Source: Cupriavidus basilensis
GTDB lineage: Bacteria; Pseudomonadota; Gammaproteobacteria; Burkholderiales; Burkholderiaceae
Length of the DNA stretch: 64,000 nt
Reading direction: 5' to 3'
NCBI RefSeq assembly: GCF_008801925.2
Contig: NZ_CP062804.1
Location: 2,976,001-3,040,000, forward strand
In this document: piece after piece, positions 8,807 through 16,824 of the stretch
Position numbering within the stretch: the first letter of the stretch is position 1
How the letters are laid out: every line of letters starts with the position of its first letter
Notes under the pieces: generated by a model
What the model saw: the letters and a program-made list of their open reading frames with translations, nothing else
Told to the model about the DNA's origin: nothing
Databases searched by the model: none
Program-made: the position numbers and the translations under genes

Positions 8807-8842
8807 ACACATCGCTATGCAACCAGTTGCATAGCGATGTGT
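8807..8842. promoter_or_regulatory. 17-bp perfect inverted repeat, candidate operator
   Basis: The arm ACACATCGCTATGCAAC at 8807-8823 is exactly complementary to 8826-8842, with a 2-base centre (CA). The core ATGCAAC-CA-GTTGCAT looks like a site for a dimeric TetR- or MarR-type regulator. It lies between the divergent recombinase-like gene and the NTF2-like gene, 104 bp before the latter. It lacks a T tract, so an operator fits better than a terminator. The rest of the 318-base gap 8628-8945 shows nothing else clear. Confidence 0.55.
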
Positions 8843-8945
8843 AAGCCGCCGCTGCCGCAGCCCCTGAGGGGCCAAGCGGGCAAGCGCTGCGCAGCGTGCC
8901 GCAACGGGCGACTCCCACGCCCTCGGCCCAACCGGAGGAGACACC

Positions 8946-9383
8946 GTGACCCAAGCAACCTTGTCAGCGGCGGCGCAGGCCTCGCTAGCCATCTGGCACC
9001 GCATGATCGCCACCCATTCCATGTCCGAGCTGGACAGCATCGTGGCGGACGAAGTGGTTTTTCACTCGCCCGTCGCCCACACACCGTACCCGGGCCGCGT
9101 TGCCCTGCGCATGGTGCTGGAATCCGTCAACCAGGTGTTCCAGGACTTCCGCTACCACCGCACGTTTGTCAGCGACGACGGGCGCAGCGTGGTACTGGAG
9201 TTCAGCGCGACGGTCGATGGCAAATCCGTCAAGGCCATCGACATGATCCGTTTCAACGACGCCGGCAAGATCGACGACTTCGAAGTCATGGTCCGCCCGA
9301 AGAGCGGCCTGGACGCGCTCGCCGCCGCCATGGGCGCCCGCCTCGCCAGCCAGAAATCCGTGCTGCAGGGCGCCGGCGCCTGA
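8946..9383 (+). CDS. NTF2-like / SnoaL-type small protein
   Basis: A 145-residue protein starting at GTG with a strong GGAGGAG ribosome site 5 bases upstream. The order fits the NTF2-like cone fold: an N-terminal helix (AAQASLAIWHRMIATHSMSEL), then DEVVFHSPVAHTPYPGR, a central helix, and strands ending VKAIDMIRFNDAGKIDDFEV, which is the classic end of SnoaL-like domains. Members are isomerases, hydrolases or ligand binders; the substrate is not readable from sequence. Only 67 bp separate it from the nitronate monooxygenase gene, so the two are probably one transcript, perhaps for nitroalkane or steroid-like compounds. Confidence 0.9.
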   Translation: MTQATLSAAAQASLAIWHRMIATHSMSELDSIVADEVVFHSPVAHTPYPGRVALRMVLESVNQVFQDFRYHRTFVSDDGRSVVLEFSATVDGKSVKAIDMIRFNDAGKIDDFEVMVRPKSGLDALAAAMGARLASQKSVLQGAGA

Positions 9384-9450
9384 GCGCATCGCCGTTTCCC
9401 GCATCCCGTATTCCTATTCGTTCCACTGTATTCACTCTCGCAGAAACGCC

Positions 9451-10452
9451 ATGTCACTTCCCGCCATTCTCCAGAACCGTCTTTCGCTGCCGGTGGTTTG
9501 CTCGCCGCTGTTCATCATCTCCAACCCCGACCTGGTGATCGCCCAATGCAAGGCCGGCGTGGTCGGCTCCTTCCCGGCGCTCAATGCGCGCCCTGGCCCG
9601 GTGCTCAACGACTGGCTGGACCGCATCACCACCGAGCTGGCCGAGCACGACGCCAAGCATCCGGACCGGCCGTCGGCACCGTTCGCGGTCAACCAGATCG
9701 TGCACAAGTCCAATGACCGGCTCGATCACGACCTGGAACTGTGCGTGCGCTACAAGGTGCCCATCGTCATCACGTCGCTGGGCGCGCGCAAGGAAGTCAA
9801 CGATGCCGTGCACGCCTATGGCGGCATCGTGCTGCACGACATCATCAACAACACCTTCGCACGCAAGGCCATCGAGAAAGGCGCCGACGGCCTGATCGCA
9901 GTCGCCTCGGGCGCAGGGGGCCATGCCGGCGTGCTGTCGCCGTTTGCGCTGCTGCATGAAATCCGGGAGTGGTTCGACGGCCCGCTGCTGCTGTCGGGCG
10001 CCATCGCCAGCGGCGACGGCATCCTCGCGGCGCTGGCCGCGGGCGCCGACCTGGCCTATGTGGGCTCGGCCTTCATCGCCACCGAAGAGGCCAACGCGCA
10101 GGCCGGCTACAAGCAGATGATCGTCGACAGCACCGCGTCCGACATCGTCTACTCGAACCTCTTTACCGGCGTGCACGGCAACTACCTGCGCCAGAGCATC
10201 GTCAATGCCGGGCTCGATCCGGAAGCGCTGCCGCAATCGGATCCGTCCAAGATGAACTTCGGTTCGGGCAGCGCCAAGGCGTGGAAAGACATCTGGGGCG
10301 CTGGCCAGGGCGTAGGCGCCATCAAGCGCGTGGTGCCGGCCGCCGAGCTGGTGCGCCGCTTTGCTGAGGAATACGCGCTGGCGCGCCGCCGCCTCGGGCT
10401 GGCCCCGGCAGCGGCTTACGCCAACGGCGCGACGGCGGCCGACGTGGCCTGA
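9451..10452 (+). CDS. Nitronate monooxygenase (2-nitropropane dioxygenase family)
   Basis: A 333-residue FMN-dependent TIM-barrel enzyme. Seen in order: LPVVCSPLFIISNPDLV near the N-terminus, AVNQIVHKSNDR, GADGLIAVASGAGGHAGVLS (phosphate and FMN-binding loop typical of the family) and GPLLLSGAIASGDGILAALA followed by GADLAYVGSAFIAT. These enzymes oxidise alkyl nitronates to carbonyl compounds and nitrite; some relatives act as enoyl reductases. It follows the NTF2-like gene closely in a likely two-gene operon under the palindrome at 8807-8842. The substrate is inferred from family membership only. Confidence 0.93.
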   Translation: MSLPAILQNRLSLPVVCSPLFIISNPDLVIAQCKAGVVGSFPALNARPGPVLNDWLDRITTELAEHDAKHPDRPSAPFAVNQIVHKSNDRLDHDLELCVRYKVPIVITSLGARKEVNDAVHAYGGIVLHDIINNTFARKAIEKGADGLIAVASGAGGHAGVLSPFALLHEIREWFDGPLLLSGAIASGDGILAALAAGADLAYVGSAFIATEEANAQAGYKQMIVDSTASDIVYSNLFTGVHGNYLRQSIVNAGLDPEALPQSDPSKMNFGSGSAKAWKDIWGAGQGVGAIKRVVPAAELVRRFAEEYALARRRLGLAPAAAYANGATAADVA

Positions 10453-10566
10453 GCGCGTTGTTGACGGGGGCCAGCGCGCCGCGGCGCCTGGCCACCTGTC
10501 CGATCCCCCTGTTGCCGCCCGTTTCCACGCATTTCCATCCGCCGGGCGCGATCGCCCGGCGCGACT

Positions 10567-11112
10567 TCAGGCCGCGTCGTCCTGCTTATCCAGCAGCGGC
10601 AACAATTCCTCGGCCCACGACACCCAATCCTCTTCATACCGGATGCCGCGCTTGAGCAGGGCGTGCTGCACTTGTTGCGCGCGCGTGGGCTGCGCGGCGG
10701 AGAAATCGCGCCGCTCGATCTGGCGATAGGTCTCCAGCCGCTCGCGGTGCAGGCCGATCAGCCGCGCCATCTCCGGCCTCAACCCGAGCGGGCCCACCAC
10801 AGCATCGGCGCGCAGCTTCACCAGGATTTCATCGCGCACGTCAAGGCCGGCGGTAGGCGCCAGCACCCAGCGCGCCAGTTCGTCGCGCCCTGGCGGCAGC
10901 ACGAAGTAGACCTTCTTTCGGTTCCTGGCGTCACCCTCCCCCTCATCCGCGGCAATCCAGCCGTGCTCGGCCATGCGGCCCAGCTCCCGATAGATCTGCT
11001 GATGCGTTGCATGCCAGAAATAGCCGATGGAGCGGTCGAAGCGGCGAGCCAGCTCGTAGCCGGAAGACGGCTTTTCCAGAAGGGAGGTCAGGAGTGCGTG
11101 CTGAACGGACAT
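10567..11112 (-). CDS. PadR family transcriptional regulator
   Basis: About 181 residues from ATG 11112. An N-terminal winged helix (SVQHALLTSLLEKPSSGYEL, then QIYRELGRMAEHGWI) is typical of PadR, followed by a C-terminal helical Vir-type dimerisation domain (MARLIGLHRERLETYRQIERR). An upstream ATG at 11154 with AAGG seven bases before it would add 14 poorly conserved-looking residues, so the start is uncertain. PadR proteins repress transporters, detoxification or phenolic acid genes. It faces a small gene on the other strand and may act on the inverted repeat at 11302-11323. No obvious target enzyme lies beside it. Confidence 0.93.
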   Translation of the reverse strand: MSVQHALLTSLLEKPSSGYELARRFDRSIGYFWHATHQQIYRELGRMAEHGWIAADEGEGDARNRKKVYFVLPPGRDELARWVLAPTAGLDVRDEILVKLRADAVVGPLGLRPEMARLIGLHRERLETYRQIERRDFSAAQPTRAQQVQHALLKRGIRYEEDWVSWAEELLPLLDKQDDAA

Positions 11113-11301
11113 GCGGGAAGCGTGACGTGGAGGCCGGTCGCCCGGTGGCGGCATATGGCTGCCGCCTTGGCTTTGGGTGGCGAGGGCCTATGGTAGCGCA
11201 AAGCCAGGCCCCGCCAGGGCTGCCGCCGACGGATACCGCCAATTTCCGGCAGTCGGGTACACGAAAAATGACAAGGCGACGACAACGCTGATGCAGATCT
11301 A

Positions 11302-11323
11302 AAAAATGCTAAATAGCATTTTT
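11302..11323. promoter_or_regulatory. 9-bp inverted repeat between the PadR gene and the small plus-strand gene
   Basis: AAAAATGCT at 11302-11310 pairs perfectly with AGCATTTTT at 11315-11323 across an AAAT centre. It is an AT-rich island in GC-rich DNA, about 190 bp upstream of the PadR start and 100 bp upstream of the plus-strand gene. A PadR operator is the simplest reading; a weak terminator is the alternative. The rest of the 311-base gap 11113-11423 holds no gene I can support. Confidence 0.5.
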
Positions 11324-11423
11324 CGGCAGGGTGCAATACATTTGCAGACATAGTCATTCTGCATGCCTGTTGCCGGTTCTCGGCCACGGCACAGCCATGC
11401 CAGTCATTCACCAGGAGTGGTCC

Positions 11424-11645
11424 ATGCCAGGACGAACAGATTTCGCCGAAGACCGGGATGTCCCGTGGGAGGCCGATGGGCCCCAAGCTACCAACCAGCC
11501 CGCGTCGGCTACAACGATGCCCGTGTACTACCGCCTGCCGGATACGCCGGACGGGCACCATATCAAGGAGTACGCCAGCGGCTTGCGCCAGCTGGTGCGT
11601 TTCGTGGGCGTGGAAGAACAGGTTGTCAAGTACAGCCTGGCCTGA
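11424..11645 (+). CDS. Small hypothetical protein (73 aa)
   Basis: Starts at ATG 11424 with AGGAG six bases upstream. The first 30 residues are acidic and polar (FAEDRDVPWEADGPQ). The second half (VYYRLPDTPDGHHIKEYASG, then LRQLVRFVGVEEQVVKYSL) looks like a compact alpha/beta domain. No signal peptide, membrane helix or known motif is visible. A hairpin with six T residues follows 87 bp after the stop, so this is probably a real single-gene unit. I cannot assign a function. Confidence 0.65.
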   Translation: MPGRTDFAEDRDVPWEADGPQATNQPASATTMPVYYRLPDTPDGHHIKEYASGLRQLVRFVGVEEQVVKYSLA

Positions 11646-11731
11646 CGGCCGATGCGCGGCGTGCGCCGCGCATCGTCTCCTGCCAATGTTTCCTCCTGTC
11701 TCCTCCTGCCCTGTGTGTGGGCCAGGATTGG

Positions 11732-11757
11732 GCCCGCAACCTACCGCGGGCTTTTTT
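11732..11757 (+). terminator. Rho-independent terminator after the small plus-strand gene
   Basis: GCCCGC at 11732-11737 pairs with GCGGGC at 11746-11751 over an 8-base loop and is followed directly by six T residues. Confidence 0.8.
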
Positions 11758-11791
11758 CTGTCCTGAGCGCGTCCACACGTCAAGCGCACGT

Positions 11792-11825
11792 AAAAAGGCC
11801 GGCCCCGAAGGGCCGGCCTTTTTTT
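11792..11825. terminator. Bidirectional terminator between convergent genes
   Basis: AAAAAGGCCGGCCC at 11792-11805 pairs perfectly with 11810-11823 around a CGAA tetraloop. A residues on the left and T residues on the right allow termination in both directions; it mainly serves the Bug gene on the minus strand. Confidence 0.85.
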
Positions 11826-11879
11826 GCTGCCATCGGCCCGGGCCAGAAGTCCGGGCCGGGGCAACCGTGCGGGAATCGA

Positions 11880-12899
11880 TCAGTCCACCGTGGCGCCCGA
11901 AGCCTTCACCACCTTGGCCCACTTGGCGGTCTCGGTCTTCATGAAAGCGGCCAGTTCGGCCGGCTTCTCGGGATGCGGCTCCGCGCCCTGGTCGGCCATC
12001 TGCTTCTTCACTTCCGGCATGGCCAGGATCTTCACCACTTCCGCATTCAGGCGATCGACGATCGGCTGCGGCGTGCCGCCGGTGGCATACAGCGCGAACC
12101 AGGAAGTCGCTTCATAGCCCGGCACGCCGGATTCAGCCACGGTCGGCACGTTCGGCAGTGCCGGCGAGCGCTTGGCCGAGGTCACGGCGATGGCGCGCAG
12201 CTTGCCGGCCTTCACGTGCGGGTACGACGACGGCATGTTGTCGAACATCAGGCCGATCTGGTTACCCAGCAGGTCGTTGACCGCCGGGGCGCTGCCCTTG
12301 TACGGGATGTGCTGGATATGCAAGCCCGTCATCGAGTTGAACAACTCGCCCGACAGGTGCATCGACGAGCCGCTGCCCGACGAACCGTACGACAGCTTGT
12401 CCGGGTTGGCCTTGACGTAGGCGATCAGTTCCTTGACGTTGTTGACCGGCACCTTGGGGTTCACCACCACGATGTTCGGCACCATCGCCACGCGCGAGAT
12501 CGGCGCGAAATCCTTGACCGGATCGAACGGCAGCTTGGAATAAAGCGACTGGTTGATGGCGTGGGTACCGATGGTGCCCATGAACAGGGTGTAGCCATCG
12601 CCCGGAGCCTTGGCCGCGATCGATGCGCCGATATTGCCGCCCGCGCCCGGACGGTTGTCGATCACCACCGGCTGGCCGAGCGCCTTGCCCAGTTGCAGGC
12701 CGACGATGCGCGCCAGGATGTCGGTGGTGCCGCCGGCCGAGAACGGCACGATCATGGTGATCGGCTTGGTCGGGTAGTTGCCTTGCGCGTAGGCCGCGCT
12801 GGTCATGCCGCCGAAGGTGGCGGCCAATGCCACACCGGCAGCCAGCAGGCGACGACGCGCGCTGTTGTGCGGGGTGCGAGCTTGGGAATGGGATTTCAT
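11880..12899 (-). CDS. Bug family (TctC-type) periplasmic solute-binding receptor
   Basis: A 339-residue protein. An N-terminal basic, twin-arginine-like stretch (SARRRLLAAGVALAATFGG) and an Ala-x-Ala cleavage site (AAYAQG) mark a secreted precursor. The mature part opens with YPTKPITMIVPFSAGGTTD, the signature of Bug receptors, followed by VIDNRPGAGGNIG, HIPYKGSAPAVNDLLGNQIG and AIAVTSAKRSPALPNVPTVA. Family members bind carboxylates or small amides in the periplasm and deliver them to TTT-type carriers or act in sensing. No TctAB membrane genes are nearby, which is common for this family. It lies 125 bp downstream of an SDR gene and may share its transcript. The ligand is unknown. Confidence 0.96.
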   Translation of the reverse strand: MKSHSQARTPHNSARRRLLAAGVALAATFGGMTSAAYAQGNYPTKPITMIVPFSAGGTTDILARIVGLQLGKALGQPVVIDNRPGAGGNIGASIAAKAPGDGYTLFMGTIGTHAINQSLYSKLPFDPVKDFAPISRVAMVPNIVVVNPKVPVNNVKELIAYVKANPDKLSYGSSGSGSSMHLSGELFNSMTGLHIQHIPYKGSAPAVNDLLGNQIGLMFDNMPSSYPHVKAGKLRAIAVTSAKRSPALPNVPTVAESGVPGYEATSWFALYATGGTPQPIVDRLNAEVVKILAMPEVKKQMADQGAEPHPEKPAELAAFMKTETAKWAKVVKASGATVD

Positions 12900-13024
12900 G
12901 TTTGCTCCAGGATAAATCGCGGTAAGCCCGCGCTTGTGGCGCGGGTCATCTTTTTTAGTTTTCTACGGACTAAATACTGCGGCGTGATGACGGGTGCGCG
13001 TTTTGCGCCGGTCACGCCGTGGGA

Positions 13025-13756
13025 CTACACGGGTGCGACGCCGAGGGTGGTGCCGCCGCACACATAAAGCACCTGGCCGGTCACGAAACCGTTCTCCGGC
13101 GACAGGAAGAACATCGAGGCGCGAGCCACGTCTTCCGGCGTGCCCATGCGCTTGACCGCGATGCTGGCGAGGATCCGCTTGGTCTGCTCGCTGCCTTCGG
13201 GGTTGCTCTTGCGGAACAGGTCGGTAGCAATCGGGCCGGGCGCCACGGCATTGACCGTGATGCCGTCGCCGCCGAGTTCCATCGCGAGCGTGCGGGTCAT
13301 GCCGATCAGGCCGGCCTTGGTGGCGGAATACACCACGCGTTCCGGCTTGCCCAGCGCCGCGCGCGAAGCCATGTTCACGATGCGGCCAAAGCGTGCCGCG
13401 CGCATTGCGGGCAGGCAGGCCTGGGTCAGCAGCAGGGTGGCTTGCAGGTGCAGGCCAACCACGTAGTCCAGGTCTTCTACGCTTGCCGTGTCGGCCGTGC
13501 CGGGGCGGGTGGCGCCGGCATTATTGACCAGCCGGGTCACGGCAAAGCGCGAGCTCACCTGCTCGGCCGCGGCGCGGGTCGCGTCGGCATTGGTCAGGTC
13601 GGCCTGGACAAATGTCATGTTGGGATGGGACCAGGCGGGGGCGACATAGTCGACATTGACCACCTGGGTCACGCCATCGGCCAGCAGCATTTCGCTGATG
13701 GCGCGGCCGATACCGGAACTGGCGCCGGTAACGAGCGTGGCAACGGGAAGGGACAT
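13025..13756 (-). CDS. Short-chain dehydrogenase/reductase (SDR, FabG-like)
   Basis: A 243-residue classical SDR. The cofactor loop is LVTGASSGIGRAIS, the structural motif LVNNAG, and the catalytic residues are Ser in VNMASRAALG and Tyr-x3-Lys in VYSATKAG. NAVAPGPIATD follows as usual. GGAG lies six bases before ATG 13756, so this start is preferred over GTG 13759. The acidic residue after the second strand (VNVDYVAP) points to NAD rather than NADP, which is an inference. It sits downstream of pcaIJF on the same strand, 223 bp away with a hairpin between, and directly upstream of the Bug gene. The substrate is probably a hydroxy acid or hydroxyacyl compound. Confidence 0.93.
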   Translation of the reverse strand: MSLPVATLVTGASSGIGRAISEMLLADGVTQVVNVDYVAPAWSHPNMTFVQADLTNADATRAAAEQVSSRFAVTRLVNNAGATRPGTADTASVEDLDYVVGLHLQATLLLTQACLPAMRAARFGRIVNMASRAALGKPERVVYSATKAGLIGMTRTLAMELGGDGITVNAVAPGPIATDLFRKSNPEGSEQTKRILASIAVKRMGTPEDVARASMFFLSPENGFVTGQVLYVCGGTTLGVAPV

Positions 13757-13920
13757 CACATACTCCGACCGGCAAGGGGCACCGGGTCATGCTGAAGAGG
13801 ATGCGACGAGAGCCGGCGAGCCAGTCGGCCCTGTCGCGCTGCTTCTTTGCGTTGGGAAACTTCATCAGCCTGCACTTCCACCATGTACTAACGGCAGCCG
13901 CGCGGCATTCTTTAGCGCAC

Positions 13921-13950
13921 GGCGCCCGCGAGCCGAAACCCGCGGGCGCC
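13921..13950 (-). terminator. GC-rich hairpin after pcaF
   Basis: GGCGCCCGCG at 13921-13930 and its exact complement at 13941-13950, loop of 10. There is no T tract. It starts 30 bp beyond the pcaF stop and separates it from the SDR gene. Confidence 0.5.
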
Positions 13951-13979
13951 CAGGCGTCAAACGGTCAGGCAGCTGACGA

Positions 13980-15182
13980 TCAGACGCGCTCGATCACCAT
14001 GGCGATGCCCTGGCCCACGCCGATGCACATCGTGCACAGCGCGTAGCGGCCGCCGGTGCGGTGCAGCTGGTACATGGCGGTGGTGACCAGGCGGGCACCG
14101 CTCATGCCGAGCGGGTGGCCCAGCGCGATCGCGCCGCCATTCGGGTTGACGCGTGCGTCGTCGTCGGCCACGCCGAGTTCGCGCAGCACGGCCAGGCCTT
14201 GCGCGGCGAACGCTTCGTTCAGCTCGATCACGTCCATCTGGTCAATGGTCATGCCGAGTTGCTTGAGCAGCTTTTGCGAAGCCGGTGCCGGGCCGATGCC
14301 CATCACGCGCGGCGCCACGCCGGCGGTTGCCATGCCGACGATGCGAGCCTTGGGCGTCAGGCCGTGCTGGCGGGCCGCAGCTTCGCTGGCGAGCAGGATG
14401 GCGCAGGCGCCATCGTTCACGCCCGAGGCATTGCCGGCGGTCACGGTGCCGTCGGCGCGAACCACGCCGCGCAGCTTGCCCAGCGCTTCCATGCTGGTGG
14501 CACGCGGGTGTTCGTCGCGCTCCACCACCAGCGGGTCACCCTTCTTCTGGGCGATCGTCACGGCGGTGATTTCCTGCGCCAGCGTGCCGTCGGCTTGCGC
14601 CCGCGATGCCTTTTCCTGGCTGCGCAAGGCCATCAGGTCCTGGTCTTCGCGGCTGATCTTGTAGTCCGTGGCGACGTTCTCGGCGGTCTCGGGCATCGAG
14701 TCCACGCCGTAAGCCGCGCGCATCGCCGGGTTGATGAAGCGCCAGCCGATGGTGGTGTCGAAAATCTGCGCATCGCGCGAGAAGGCGCTGGTGGCCTTGC
14801 CCATCACGAACGGGGCGCGGCTCATGCTTTCCACGCCACCGGCGAGCATCAGGCCGGCTTCGCCGGACTTGATCGCGCGCGCGGCGGTGCCGGTAGCGTC
14901 CATGCCAGAGCCGCACAGGCGGTTGATGGTGGCGCCCGGCACGCTTTGCGGCAGGCCGGCCAGCAGCAGCGACATGCGCGCTACGTTGCGGTTGTCTTCG
15001 CCGGCCTGGTTGGCATTGCCGTAGATCACGTCGTCAATGGCGGACCAGTCCAGGTTCGGGTTGCGTGCCATCAGGGCCTTGAGCGGCACCGCGCCCAGGT
15101 CGTCCGGGCGAACGCCGGACAGGCTGCCGCCGTAGCGGCCGATGGGGGTACGGATGGCGTCGCAGATGAAGGCTTCGGTCAT
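13980..15182 (-). CDS. pcaF: 3-oxoadipyl-CoA thiolase
   Basis: A 400-residue thiolase, the usual PcaF length. The N-terminus FICDAIRTPIGRYGGSLSGV and NANQAGEDNRNVARMSLLLA are characteristic of the PcaF/PaaJ branch. The nucleophilic Cys lies in NRLCGSGMDATG, the His in GGAIALGHPLGMSGAR and the second Cys in CTMCIGVGQG. It cleaves 3-oxoadipyl-CoA to succinyl-CoA and acetyl-CoA, the last step of the beta-ketoadipate pathway for protocatechuate and catechol. An AGAGA ribosome site precedes ATG 15182. It follows pcaI and pcaJ on the same strand (96-bp gap), so the call does not rest on sequence alone. A phenylacetate-pathway thiolase would look similar but would not sit with pcaIJ. Confidence 0.95.
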   Translation of the reverse strand: MTEAFICDAIRTPIGRYGGSLSGVRPDDLGAVPLKALMARNPNLDWSAIDDVIYGNANQAGEDNRNVARMSLLLAGLPQSVPGATINRLCGSGMDATGTAARAIKSGEAGLMLAGGVESMSRAPFVMGKATSAFSRDAQIFDTTIGWRFINPAMRAAYGVDSMPETAENVATDYKISREDQDLMALRSQEKASRAQADGTLAQEITAVTIAQKKGDPLVVERDEHPRATSMEALGKLRGVVRADGTVTAGNASGVNDGACAILLASEAAARQHGLTPKARIVGMATAGVAPRVMGIGPAPASQKLLKQLGMTIDQMDVIELNEAFAAQGLAVLRELGVADDDARVNPNGGAIALGHPLGMSGARLVTTAMYQLHRTGGRYALCTMCIGVGQGIAMVIERV

Positions 15183-15278
15183 GGTTGTCTCTCTTGCTTG
15201 TTCGTGATCGTGAAATCGGGAGGCTTGCAAGCGTGCTCGCCGGGGCTGGCCCCGGCGGTCAGGCCAACACTCAGGCAC

Positions 15279-15926
15279 TCAGGCAGAAGCGCCCTGCTTG
15301 AGCGGCACGCCGGTCAGGCGTTGCAGTTCGTCGAAGGACAGGCCTTCGACCAGGTCGCGCGCCACCAGCCCGTCAGGCGTGACGTCGATGGTGGCCAGAT
15401 CGGTGTAGATGCGCGTGACGCAGGTCATGCCGGTCAGCGGATACGTGCATTCCGCCACGATCTTGCTCTCGCCCTGCTTGGTCTGGTGTTCCATCATCAC
15501 GAACACCTCCTTGGCGCCAATCGCCAGGTCCATCGCGCCGCCCACGGCAGGAATCGCGCCCGGCGCGCCGGTATGCCAGTTGGCCAGGTCGCCCTTCACC
15601 GAGACCTGGAAAGCCCCCAGCACGCAAAAGTCGAGGTGGCCGCCGCGCATCATGGCGAAGGAATCGGCATGGTGGAAATACGAGCCGCCCGGCTTGATCG
15701 TGACCGGCTGCTTGCCGGCGTTGATCAGGTCGCCGTCTTCTTCGCCGGCGGGGGGTGCCTTGCCCATGCCGAGCAGGCCGTTCTCGCTGTGCAGCAGGAT
15801 TTCACGGTCGGCCGGCAGGTGATTGCCAACCAGGGTGGGCAGGCCGATGCCGAGATTGACCACGGCACCGTCGGGAATGTCTTTGGCCACGCGGGCGGCC
15901 ATCTGATCGCGGGTCAGGCGTTGCAT
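15279..15926 (-). CDS. pcaJ: 3-oxoadipate CoA-transferase subunit B
   Basis: A 215-residue beta subunit. The catalytic Glu is in LLHSENGLLGMG; VVNLGIGLPTLVGNHLP and FHHADSFAMMRGGHLD are typical of the family, and VKGDLANWHTG occurs in PcaJ and ScoB. With PcaI it moves CoA from succinyl-CoA to 3-oxoadipate. AAGGAG lies nine bases before ATG 15926, and the gene starts 20 bp after the pcaI stop. The reading frame is open far upstream, but that part overlaps pcaI and is not used. Succinyl-CoA:acetoacetate transferase (ScoB) is the close alternative; the neighbouring pcaF supports PcaJ. Confidence 0.93.
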   Translation of the reverse strand: MQRLTRDQMAARVAKDIPDGAVVNLGIGLPTLVGNHLPADREILLHSENGLLGMGKAPPAGEEDGDLINAGKQPVTIKPGGSYFHHADSFAMMRGGHLDFCVLGAFQVSVKGDLANWHTGAPGAIPAVGGAMDLAIGAKEVFVMMEHQTKQGESKIVAECTYPLTGMTCVTRIYTDLATIDVTPDGLVARDLVEGLSFDELQRLTGVPLKQGASA

Positions 15927-15946
15927 ATTCTGGATCTCCTTGGCGC

Positions 15947-16630
15947 TCAGGCGGCGGCCTGGCTGGCGCCGTCGACCTTGACGACGCGCTTGACGAACAA
16001 CCCCGGGGTCACGATGTGTTCCGGGTCCAGCTCGCCGAGTTCGACGATCTCGCTGACCTGCACGATGGGGCATTTGGCGGCCATCGCCATGATGGGGCCG
16101 AAGTTGCGCGCGGTCTTGCGGTAGGTCAGGTTGCCCCAGCGGTCGGCGCGCAGCGCCTTGATCAGGGCGAAGTCGGCATGGATGGGCGTCTCGTAGACGT
16201 AGCCCTGGCCGTCGATGATGCGGGTTTCCTTGCCCTCGGCCAGCGGCGTGCCATAGGCGGTGCGGGTGAAAAAGCCGCCGATGCCGGCGCCGGCGGCGCG
16301 GATGCGCTCGGCCAGGTTGCCCTGCGGCACCAGTTCCAGCTCGATCTTGCCGGCGTGGTACAGCGAATCGAAGACGTAGGAATCGGCCTGGCGCGGGAAG
16401 GAGCAGATGATCTTGCGCACGCGCTCGGTCTTGAGCAGCGCGGCCAGCCCGGTGTCGCCGTTGCCGGCGTTGTTGTTGACGATGGTGAGGTCGCGGGCGC
16501 CCTGGGCGATGAGGGCATCGATGAGCTCCGCCGGCATGCCTGCCATGCCGAAGCCGCCGATCAGGATGGTGGCGCCGTCCTGGATATCGGCCATGGCCGA
16601 TTCCACCGAGTCGAATAGCTTGTTGATCAC
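15947..16630 (-). CDS. pcaI: 3-oxoadipate CoA-transferase subunit A
   Basis: A 227-residue alpha subunit beginning MINKLFDSVESAMADI. The CoA-transferase family I glycine motif is ILIGGFGMAGMPAELI. NNNAGNGDTGLAALL, ICSFPRQADSYVFD and KTARNFGPIMAMAAK follow, all near-invariant in PcaI. It is the first gene of a pcaI-pcaJ-pcaF operon, transcribed from the region holding the 34-bp nested dyad at 16825-16858. Substrate choice over acetoacetate (ScoA) rests on the pcaF neighbour. No other beta-ketoadipate genes (pcaGH, pcaB, pcaC, pcaD) lie beside it, so upstream steps are encoded elsewhere. Confidence 0.94.
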   Translation of the reverse strand: MINKLFDSVESAMADIQDGATILIGGFGMAGMPAELIDALIAQGARDLTIVNNNAGNGDTGLAALLKTERVRKIICSFPRQADSYVFDSLYHAGKIELELVPQGNLAERIRAAGAGIGGFFTRTAYGTPLAEGKETRIIDGQGYVYETPIHADFALIKALRADRWGNLTYRKTARNFGPIMAMAAKCPIVQVSEIVELGELDPEHIVTPGLFVKRVVKVDGASQAAA

Positions 16631-16824
16631 TTGCGTTCCAGTTCCGAGAGTCCGGACGAACTATCCGGAACCGGCCGCCAAGGAGGGAAATCAGGCGGCG
16701 CGCAAACGCTGTCTCCGGACAGTCCTGCCGGAAGAGCCATCCGGCTTGGGCGCCCTCCGCTTGCAAAAGGCGCACCGCCGGAAACGAATCCAACAGACTT
16801 TGGTGTTTCTTATTATTGTGGTTT

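Noticed and set aside
14061..16124. Long plus-strand open frame opposite pcaF and pcaJ
   Set aside because: It has no recognisable domain and mirrors the third-position GC bias of the true genes on the minus strand.
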